From Candidatus Aerophobota bacterium (lineage in GTDB: Bacteria; Aerophobota; Aerophobia; Aerophobales; B47-G16): 5,435 bases of DNA. The DNA is taken from contig QMPZ01000113.1 of NCBI GenBank assembly GCA_003648815.1, positions 1 through 5,435 on the forward strand. The letters are read 5' to 3'. The notes beneath the pieces are model-generated. The model saw nothing but the letters and a program-made list of their open reading frames with translations. It was not told where the DNA came from and searched no databases. Every line of letters begins with the position of its first letter. The stretch's first letter is position 1. Below, in pieces: positions 1 to 4,950 of this stretch. Both the position numbers and the translations under genes were made by a program.

Positions 1-48
1 AGCTCCATCTGAATTCTTGAGGTTTGAAAAGGGGGGAGCAGCGAAGCG

Positions 49-74
49 TTGAGGGGGGAAGATTCCCCCCTCAA
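49..74 (+). repeat. Perfect inverted repeat (strong G6/C6 hairpin) just upstream of the riboswitch
   Basis: Arms at 49-59 and 64-74 are perfectly complementary (TTGAGGGGGGA against TCCCCCCTCAA), giving an 11-bp stem with a 4-nt loop. No T-run follows directly; the nearest is TTTT at 81-84, 7 bases later, so it is a poor match to a Rho-independent terminator. Its right arm overlaps the bases I assign to the 5' strand of riboswitch helix P1 (68-73), so the two structures could not form together. A second G6 run at 31-36 could also pair with the C6 run. It may end an upstream transcript, be a small dispersed repeat, or take part in the switch; the sequence alone does not decide. Confidence 0.7.
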
Positions 75-282
75 GTGTCGTTTTCTCGAAAGAGAACGAA
101 AAGGGAATCCTGTGTAAATCAGGAGCGGACCCGCCGCTGTGACCGTCTGCCTTATCGGCAGAGCTTAGCTGCCTTAGCAGCTAAGCGGGACGAAAGCTGC
201 AAGAAGCCACTGTTCCGAGCTATCGGAATGGGAAGGCGCAGCGAGTAGGATGATCCGGGAGCCAGAAGACCTGCCTGAAGGG
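68..282 (+). ncRNA. Cobalamin (vitamin B12) riboswitch aptamer
   Basis: The conserved cobalamin core is present in order: GGGAATCC at 103-110, a small stem 108-112/120-124, the CCGC..CTGTGA segment around 132-142, GCCACTG at 206-212, GGGAAGGC at 230-237 and the B12 box GCCAGAAGACCTGCC at 261-275. Helices visible by eye include 81-85/98-102 (likely P2), 146-151/157-162, a perfect 10-bp hairpin 163-172/177-186, and 213-218/223-228. Helix P1 is probably 68-73 with 276-282, with one bulged A; this assignment is tentative. In this family, binding of a cobalamin to the nascent mRNA usually switches off B12 synthesis or uptake genes. Here it sits directly ahead of a terminator, cbiP and btuFCD, which agrees with that role. 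Which cobalamin form it prefers cannot be told. Confidence 0.95.
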
Positions 283-290
283 TAGCCTAT

Positions 291-315
291 CTCACCTTAC
301 GTGGTGAAAGGTGAG
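291..315 (+). promoter_or_regulatory. Expression-platform hairpin after the B12 box (candidate P13)
   Basis: CTCACCTT at 291-298 pairs with AAGGTGAG at 308-315 (8 bp, 9-nt loop). A competing shorter pairing is CACC 293-296 with GGTG 303-306. Many cobalamin riboswitches have a hairpin just after P1 whose loop makes a kissing contact with loop L5. GGT at 303-305 could pair with ACC at 129-131 in the likely L5, but that is only 3 bp and is inference. No long T-run follows, so it is not read as a terminator itself. Confidence 0.5.
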
Positions 316-322
316 AAATTTT

Positions 323-353
323 GTTTGGAGATAAAACCGGGGAATCCCCAAAC
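323..353 (+). promoter_or_regulatory. Candidate antiterminator pairing
   Basis: GTTTGG at 323-328 is complementary to CCAAAC at 348-353, which lies in the 5' arm of the terminator. Forming this 6-bp helix would prevent the terminator and allow transcription into cbiP. GGGG 339-342 with CCCC 346-349 is a further competing 4-bp pairing. These are read from the sequence by eye without energy calculation, so the ON-state structure is a proposal. Confidence 0.4.
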
Positions 354-377
354 CAGAACTTGGTTTGGGGATTTTTT
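343..377 (+). terminator. Rho-independent terminator controlled by the B12 riboswitch
   Basis: AATCCCCAAACC (343-354) pairs perfectly with GGTTTGGGGATT (362-373), giving 12 bp with a 7-nt loop, and the run of six T at 372-377 follows at once. This is a textbook intrinsic terminator between the B12 box and the cbiP start codon, so control is most likely by transcription attenuation. The T-run ends only 7 bases before the chosen ATG of cbiP, so any ribosome site for cbiP must lie inside the terminator's right arm. Confidence 0.93.
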
Positions 378-384
378 ATTAGAT

Positions 385-1920
385 ATGAAGAACACGACGT
401 TCGCCAAGAGGATAATGATTCAAGGGACAGGATCTGGAGTGGGAAAAAGCGTAATAGTCGCTGCGCTCTGCAGGATATTTAAGCAAGACGGATATAAAGT
501 TGCTCCCTTTAAGGCTCAGAACATGGCCCTCAACTCCTTCGTCACCAGGAATGGAGGAGAGATGGGCAGAGCTCAGGTGGTTCAGGCAGAGGCAGCGGGA
601 ATTGAGCCCACCGTGGACATGAATCCCATACTCATCAAACCCACCAGCGATGTGGGAGCCCAGATAATCGTGAGGGGAAAAGTGGTCGGCAATATGTCGG
701 CCCATTACTATCATAATCATAAACCTGAGCTCATTCAGGTAGTCTCGGACTCCTTCTTCAAGCTGGCCAAGGAGTACGAAATAGTGGTGATAGAGGGAGC
801 GGGAAGCCCTGCTGAGGTAAACCTGCGCAAGAGTGACATCGTCAATATGAAAATGGCCGAAATTGCCAACTCCCCGGTTCTCCTGGTGGGTGACATCGAC
901 AAGGGAGGAGTATTTGCCTGGCTCATCGGAACCCTTGAGCTTTTGACTGAAGAAGAGAGGAAAAGGGTGAAGGGACTTATCATCAACAAATTCCGAGGAG
1001 ATATAAATATTCTCAAGCCGGGCTTGGATTATCTGGAGGAAAGGTCCGGTAAGGATGTCTTAGGAGTAATACCTTACTTTAAGGACATATGGATAGAGGA
1101 GGAGGATTCCCTTTCCTTAGAGAAGGCAAGATATAGCTTTATTCCTGAAAAAAGTAAGATCAGCATAGAGATCCTTTACCTTCCTCATATCTCAAATTTT
1201 ACCGATTTTGATCCCTTAGAGGAAGAGGAGGACGTCTGCCTTCGCTATGTCGGAAGGGGGGAGAGGATAGGAGATCCAGATCTGTTGATTATCCCGGGAA
1301 GCAAGAACACCATCGATGACCTTGCTTACCTTAAAGGAACAGGCTACGAGGAGCAAATCTTAGCCAGGCTGAGAAAGGGAACAAAAATACTCGGCATCTG
1401 CGGCGGATATCAGATGCTGGGAAAGGAAATCAGGGATCCTTATCATATAGAATCCTCCAGGGGCAGAATAGAGGGATTGGGCCTGATAGATGCATTTACC
1501 GTCCTGGAGAAAGACAAGATCACCTCTCAGGTAAAAGCCCACCTTGAGAAGAACAAATTCTTTTCCTCAAAGGGAAAGATAAAGGGATACGAGATTCACA
1601 CGGGAAGGACAAACCTTTTAAAAGAGGTAACTCCATTTTTCAGGATCACCGAAAGGTTCTCTCGGCCAGTGAACATCAAAGACGGAGCGATTGGTAAAGA
1701 GGGAAGGGTATTTGGCACTTACATCCACGGTATATTCGATGATCATATCTTCAGAAGAGATTTTCTTAACTATATAAGGAAGACAAAGGGCCTGCCCTCC
1801 TATTTTCCCTCTCGAAAAGTATCTATCCGGGAAAGAAAGGAAAAAGAATACGACAAACTTGCCGACATAGTGAGGAGAAGTCTGGACATGAAGAAGATTT
1901 ATAAAATTATGGGATTGTAA
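385..1920 (+). CDS. cbiP/cobQ: Cobyric acid synthase (adenosylcobyric acid synthase, glutamine-hydrolysing)
   Basis: This 511-residue cytoplasmic enzyme performs the ATP- and glutamine-dependent amidation of adenosyl-cobyrinic acid a,c-diamide at four side chains, giving adenosyl-cobyric acid. The N-terminal dethiobiotin-synthetase-like domain carries the P-loop GTGSGVGKS (14-22), IEGAGSPAEVNL (about 136-147) and DIDKGG (170-175). The C-terminal class I glutamine amidotransferase domain has PGSKNT (304-309), the nucleophile elbow GICGGYQML with Cys339, and His448 in HGIF. Length fits the family and no key residue is missing. The frame is open back to a GTG at 301, but those 28 residues are encoded by the expression platform and terminator and resemble nothing in the family, so ATG 385 is preferred. 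Met11 (415) is an alternative: AAGAGGA precedes it, but only 2 bases away. No good Shine-Dalgarno precedes 385; GGGG at 367-370 is 14 bases away. It is the first gene of the riboswitch-controlled unit; btuF starts 30 bp downstream. Confidence 0.96.
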   Translation: MKNTTFAKRIMIQGTGSGVGKSVIVAALCRIFKQDGYKVAPFKAQNMALNSFVTRNGGEMGRAQVVQAEAAGIEPTVDMNPILIKPTSDVGAQIIVRGKVVGNMSAHYYHNHKPELIQVVSDSFFKLAKEYEIVVIEGAGSPAEVNLRKSDIVNMKMAEIANSPVLLVGDIDKGGVFAWLIGTLELLTEEERKRVKGLIINKFRGDINILKPGLDYLEERSGKDVLGVIPYFKDIWIEEEDSLSLEKARYSFIPEKSKISIEILYLPHISNFTDFDPLEEEEDVCLRYVGRGERIGDPDLLIIPGSKNTIDDLAYLKGTGYEEQILARLRKGTKILGICGGYQMLGKEIRDPYHIESSRGRIEGLGLIDAFTVLEKDKITSQVKAHLEKNKFFSSKGKIKGYEIHTGRTNLLKEVTPFFRITERFSRPVNIKDGAIGKEGRVFGTYIHGIFDDHIFRRDFLNYIRKTKGLPSYFPSRKVSIRERKEKEYDKLADIVRRSLDMKKIYKIMGL

Positions 1921-1950
1921 AAAATGTAAAAAATAAAGGAGGAGGACAAA

Positions 1951-2895
1951 ATGAGCGGAGAAAGTCTAAAAGAGATGCTCAGAAGGGCAAGGATGTTCAG
2001 CTTTATCTTAGCCTTGATCATTTTTGGTGGACTTGGCCAGACCTTACACGCGGCACAGTTTCCGGTGACGGTCACCGATGATCGGGGAAAAGAGGTCACC
2101 ATCTATAGACGACCAAAGAGGATCATATCGCTTTCTCCGGCCAACACAGAGATTCTATTTGCCTTAGGATTAGATGAGGAGATAGTCGGGGTGACGGAGT
2201 TCTGTAATTACCCCCCCGAGGCGAAGGGTAAGGAAAAAATTGGAGGATACAGCAACCCAAACCTGGAGAAAATTGTCAACCTCAAGCCGGACTTAATCTT
2301 AGCCGATTATGGCAATCCCATAAAAGGAATCAAGCAGATAGAGAGCCTTGGCTATACCTTGGTGGGACTAAACCCGAAAACCATTGAGGACATTCTCCGC
2401 AACATAAAACTGGTGGGAAAGATCACCGGCAAAACCAAAGAAGCCTCCGAGTTGATCTCTAACATGAAGGAAAGGCTAAACTCGGTAGAGGAAAGGGTGA
2501 GGAACTTAGATGAGGATGAGAAGGTGAGAGTGCTTTATGTAATCTGGTACCCGCCCTTATGGACCGCTGGCTCCGGAACGTTCATAGATGAGCTCATCAA
2601 AAAAGCAGGGGGAATCAACATCGCATCCGAGCTTTCCGGATATAAGCAGATGAGCTTGGAAAAGGTAATTGAAAAAAACCCCCAGGTAATAGTGGTGGGT
2701 GAGAGCAAGGACCAGCCAAACCTGGTTAAGACGGTGAAAGAAGAGACCACTCTTTCCGGGACCGATGCCTTCAGGAACAACCGAATATACACCATAGACA
2801 CGGATATAGTATCTCGGTCAGGCCCGAGGATAGTGGATGCCTTAGAGCAATTGGCGAAGTTGCTGCATCCAAAGATGTTTAAAGAAGAAAAATAG
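1951..2895 (+). CDS. btuF: Corrinoid ABC transporter, periplasmic binding protein BtuF
   Basis: This 314-residue protein is a class III (helical backbone) periplasmic binding protein that would capture cobalamin or other corrinoids and deliver them to BtuC. A signal peptide is clear: a basic N-region (LRRAR), a hydrophobic stretch at about 16-29 and a likely cleavage near Ala34/Ala35. There is no lipobox cysteine, so it looks like a soluble periplasmic protein. The mature part has the family pattern: VTDDRGKEVTI (41-51), RIISLSPANTEILFALGL, the ..EKIVNLKPDLILA segment, and in the second lobe YPPLWTAGSGTFIDELIKKAGG. The start is fixed by a strong Shine-Dalgarno, AAAGGAGGAGGA, just before ATG 1951. 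The family also binds haem and ferric siderophores, and the fold alone does not separate them. The B12 riboswitch, cbiP and the btuCD partners make a corrinoid the best assignment. Confidence 0.9.
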   Translation: MSGESLKEMLRRARMFSFILALIIFGGLGQTLHAAQFPVTVTDDRGKEVTIYRRPKRIISLSPANTEILFALGLDEEIVGVTEFCNYPPEAKGKEKIGGYSNPNLEKIVNLKPDLILADYGNPIKGIKQIESLGYTLVGLNPKTIEDILRNIKLVGKITGKTKEASELISNMKERLNSVEERVRNLDEDEKVRVLYVIWYPPLWTAGSGTFIDELIKKAGGINIASELSGYKQMSLEKVIEKNPQVIVVGESKDQPNLVKTVKEETTLSGTDAFRNNRIYTIDTDIVSRSGPRIVDALEQLAKLLHPKMFKEEK

Positions 2896-2902
2896 TGCTA
2901 TC

Positions 2903-2924
2903 AACTGCCCCAGCGATGGTAGTT
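2903..2924 (+). other. Small hairpin in the btuF-btuC gap
   Basis: AACTGCC (2903-2909) can pair with GGTAGTT (2918-2924), 7 bp with one G-T wobble and an 8-nt loop. No T-run follows, so it is not a standard terminator. CTATCA occurs at 2898-2903 and again at 2930-2935. This 81-bp gap is the longest inside the operon. A 3' structure after btuF could stabilise or process that part of the message so the binding protein is made in excess over the permease, but this is only a suggestion. Confidence 0.3.
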
Positions 2925-2976
2925 TAACTCTATCAGCCAGGTAGCTTTGAAACTTTAAAGATGGGAGTATCTTTTC

Positions 2977-4002
2977 ATGTCCAGGAAACTAAGGCGCTGG
3001 ATAAGCTGGCTTGTGGCTCTTACAGCTCTGCTTGTGGGAATTTCGCTTCTTTCCTTAAGCATAGGAGCAGTCCAAATTCCCTTTAGAAAAACTATGTTTC
3101 TTTTAATGCAAAAAATTTTCCTTTGGCGAATCTTTCCCCTTGAAAGTAGTCCCGCCTCTGTTATCCTGTTCAGAATCAGAGTTCCCCGTTTGATCCTGGG
3201 AATAGTGGTGGGTGCATCCTTATCCAGCGCCGGGGTCATCTTCCAGGGTATGTTTCGTAATCCCTTAGTTGAGCCTTACACCTTAGGAGTATCCGGGGGA
3301 GCAGCAGTGGCTGTCTGCCTGGCTATAATGGGAGGACTGTCTCATCTCATCCCCCTGGCCGGCTTTGTAGGAGCCATAGCAGCGGTTGTCCTCGTCTACT
3401 TTATCGCCAGCAGTGGAGGAAGACTTGCCATCCCCACCCTTCTTCTCACCGGAGTGATAGTCAGCTTCTTTTCCTCTTCCCTGATCATGCTCCTGATGAG
3501 CCTCAGCAAGACAGAGGAGCTTCACGGAATAATGTTCTGGATAATGGGCAATCTTCAGGAGACTGATCTCACTCTTACTCTCGTCGTATCCATTGCTTTG
3601 CTGGCAGGAATATTCCTCGCCCTTTTGTTTGTCAGGGATCTGAACGCCCTCAGCTTAGGAGAGGAGGAAGCTGTCCATTTAGGAATAGAGGTGGAAAAGG
3701 TGAAGAAGATTTTATTCCTTTTAGCCTCCTTCCTCACGGGTCTGTCCGTTTCCGTCTCCGGGATAATTGGGTTTGTGGGACTGATGATTCCTCACTTTGT
3801 CCGTGGATTGATAAGCCCTGATCACAGGATTCTCCTTCCCGCCTCAGCCCTGTTTGGAGCAACCTTTTTGGTGGGAGCAGACCTTGTCGCCAGAACTGTC
3901 GCCTCTCCTCAAGAACTACCCGTGGGGGTAATTACGGGGATAGCTGGAGGGATAATTTTTGTATGCATCATCAGAAGAAGGAAGGTGGAGTTCAGGTGGT
4001 AA
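2977..4002 (+). CDS. btuC: Corrinoid ABC transporter, inner-membrane permease BtuC (FecCD family)
   Basis: This 341-residue, very hydrophobic protein forms, as a dimer, the inner-membrane channel of the BtuCD-F importer. The first membrane segment is at about 8-30. The FecCD-family signature runs over about 65-110: RVPR (68-71), then GVIFQGMFRNP (86-96), VEPYTLG and SGGAA. The cytoplasmic segment LGEEEAVHLGI (about 226-236) fits the coupling region that contacts the ATPase. IGFVGLMIPHFVRG (about 264-277) and the final Gly-rich membrane helix ending in a basic tail are also typical. Family members have ten membrane helices and 320-350 residues, so this is full length. GGGAG at 2963-2967, 9 bases before ATG 2977, is a suitable ribosome site. 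The stop lies 2 bases before the btuD start, indicating tight translational coupling. Substrate specificity (corrinoid rather than iron chelate) is inferred from context. Confidence 0.93.
   Translation: MSRKLRRWISWLVALTALLVGISLLSLSIGAVQIPFRKTMFLLMQKIFLWRIFPLESSPASVILFRIRVPRLILGIVVGASLSSAGVIFQGMFRNPLVEPYTLGVSGGAAVAVCLAIMGGLSHLIPLAGFVGAIAAVVLVYFIASSGGRLAIPTLLLTGVIVSFFSSSLIMLLMSLSKTEELHGIMFWIMGNLQETDLTLTLVVSIALLAGIFLALLFVRDLNALSLGEEEAVHLGIEVEKVKKILFLLASFLTGLSVSVSGIIGFVGLMIPHFVRGLISPDHRILLPASALFGATFLVGADLVARTVASPQELPVGVITGIAGGIIFVCIIRRRKVEFRW
3994..3999 (+). promoter_or_regulatory. Ribosome binding site that fixes the btuD start
   Basis: AGGTGG lies inside the last codons of btuC, 5 bases before ATG 4005. 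The earlier in-frame ATG at 3963 is preceded by an AT-rich stretch (GATAATTTTTGT) with no Shine-Dalgarno, and would add 14 residues (MHHQKKEGG...) that share their bases with the btuC C-terminus. The 4005 start gives a protein beginning at the usual point for the family. Confidence 0.65.
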
Positions 4003-4004
4003 AG

Positions 4005-4808
4005 ATGAAGGATGAGATATTGCTGGAAATGGAGGACCTCTGGAGTGGTTATCAGGGGAAAGACGTCTTAAAAGGAGTCAACCTCAAGATAAAAAGGGGA
4101 GAGTTTTTAGGGTTAATCGGACCCAATGGCTCGGGAAAGACTACCCTGCTTCGCAGCATGAGCAAGATCTTAACTCCCCGAAGGGGGAAAGTCCTTTATC
4201 GGGGAAAGGATATCGCCAAAATAGGTGCCAAAAAATTAGCTCAACGGATAGCCGTGGTACCACAGCTTTCCGTGTTTACCTTTTCCTTCACCGTAGAGGA
4301 CTTCGTCCTCTTAGGAAGAATCCCTTATCTTCCGCGGTTTTACCTGGAAAGAAAAGAGGATTATCTGGCTGCTGAGGAAGCCATGAGGCTCACAAAGACC
4401 TTATCCTTTCGGGAAAGGAGAATAAACGAGCTTAGCGAGGGGGAAAAGCAGAGGGTGGTGATTGCCCGAAGCTTAGCTCAAAATCCGGAACTCCTTCTGC
4501 TGGATGAGCCAGCAGCTCACCTGGACATAAGGTACCAGCTGGAGGTCTTCAATCTCCTCAGGCAACTAAACCAAGAAAAAGGAATTACCATAGTCCTGGT
4601 CTCCCATGACCTTAACCTGGCCAGCCAGTACGCCTCAAGGCTGGTCCTTGTGAACAAAGGAAAAATATTTTCCGAGGGAAGGCCTTCGGAAGTCATCACT
4701 GAGGAGAACATTCAAAAGGTATATAAGGTAAGGGTGAGGATAACCCAGGATGAGGAAGGAAATCCCGTGGTAAACATAGATCACAGGGTCAAAAATTTGA
4801 CTTTTTAG
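4005..4808 (+). CDS. btuD: Corrinoid ABC transporter, ATP-binding protein BtuD
   Basis: This 267-residue cytoplasmic ATPase binds the inner face of BtuC and powers import. All ABC motifs are intact: the A-loop aromatic Tyr16, Walker A GPNGSGKT (39-46), Q-loop Gln87 in VVPQ, signature LSEGE (143-147, a variant of LSGGQ), Walker B LLLLDEP (163-169) with catalytic Glu168, D-loop HLD (172-174) and switch His201 in VSHD. The VEDFVLLGRIPYLP segment (97-110) and overall length match the FecE/BtuD group of ATPases that pair with FecCD-type permeases. A tail after about residue 240 is typical. It follows btuC by 2 bp, with the Shine-Dalgarno inside btuC. A promoter for the next gene overlaps its last codons. 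Iron-chelate ATPases are near-identical in motifs; the operon decides the name. Confidence 0.93.
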   Translation: MKDEILLEMEDLWSGYQGKDVLKGVNLKIKRGEFLGLIGPNGSGKTTLLRSMSKILTPRRGKVLYRGKDIAKIGAKKLAQRIAVVPQLSVFTFSFTVEDFVLLGRIPYLPRFYLERKEDYLAAEEAMRLTKTLSFRERRINELSEGEKQRVVIARSLAQNPELLLLDEPAAHLDIRYQLEVFNLLRQLNQEKGITIVLVSHDLNLASQYASRLVLVNKGKIFSEGRPSEVITEENIQKVYKVRVRITQDEEGNPVVNIDHRVKNLTF

Positions 4809-4824
4809 AGAAGGTAAGTATAAT
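4797..4824 (+). promoter_or_regulatory. Sigma-70-type promoter at the end of btuD
   Basis: TTGACT (4797-4802, one mismatch to TTGACA) and a perfect TATAAT (4819-4824) are separated by 16 bp. The -35 box lies in the last codons of btuD and the -10 box just after its stop. The expected transcript starts near 4831 and reads toward the solute-binding protein at 4951, leaving a leader of roughly 120 nt. This gives the downstream gene a transcript that does not pass through the B12 riboswitch. AAATTTGAC, which includes most of the -35 box, is repeated at 4842-4850. Confidence 0.75.
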
Positions 4825-4868
4825 AACGAACAGCCCTTCGGAAATTTGACGAGCAGTAGAAAGAGGAA

Positions 4869-4929
4869 AAAGGAGGTGATAAGGATAAATCCTAAAAGAA
4901 AAAAAGAAGAGAAGGGAGAGATGAAGTAA
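4869..4929 (+). other. Full-length Shine-Dalgarno followed by a possible tiny leader ORF with no standard start
   Basis: AAAGGAGGTGAT at 4869-4880 complements essentially the whole conserved 3' tail of 16S rRNA (ATCACCTCCTT), yet no ATG, GTG or TTG lies at normal distance after it. At the ideal spacing (4885) stands ATA, which opens a frame reading I/M-NPKRKKEEKGEMK to TAA at 4927-4929. A GTG at 4876-4878, inside the Shine-Dalgarno, would be in the same frame with three more residues. The peptide is highly charged and resembles no known product. It could be a leader peptide with a rare AUA start, a start codon lost by mutation, or a purine-rich untranslated leader. I do not call it a gene. 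Confidence 0.3.
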
Positions 4930-4950
4930 ATTATAAAAGGAGGCTTTAAA

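Noticed and set aside
17..45. TTGAGG at 17-22 as a -35 box for the riboswitch transcript
   Set aside because: At the right distance downstream the sequence is GC-rich with nothing like TATAAT; the real promoter is probably left of the window.
1..52. Possible C-terminus of an upstream gene (frame 2, ending TGA at 50-52)
   Set aside because: Only 16 codons are visible and the three frames cannot be told apart, so no call is justified.
24..248. A 74-residue forward reading frame
   Set aside because: It lies almost wholly inside the cobalamin riboswitch; its codons are dictated by RNA structure and the protein looks like no family.
301..384. A 28-residue N-terminal extension of cobyric acid synthase from GTG 301
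   Set aside because: The bases form the expression platform and the terminator, there is no ribosome site before 301, and family members begin close to the P-loop.
379..3737. Several minus-strand frames of 60-113 residues opposite cbiP, btuF and btuC
   Set aside because: All lie opposite well-supported genes and carry no motifs; they arise from codon bias on the coding strand.
3963..4004. Earlier ATG start for btuD
   Set aside because: No Shine-Dalgarno precedes it and the extra residues overlap btuC; the 4005 start has AGGTGG at good spacing.
4827..4840. Hairpin CGAA/TTCG after btuD as a terminator
   Set aside because: Only 4 bp with no T-run; too weak to end transcription.
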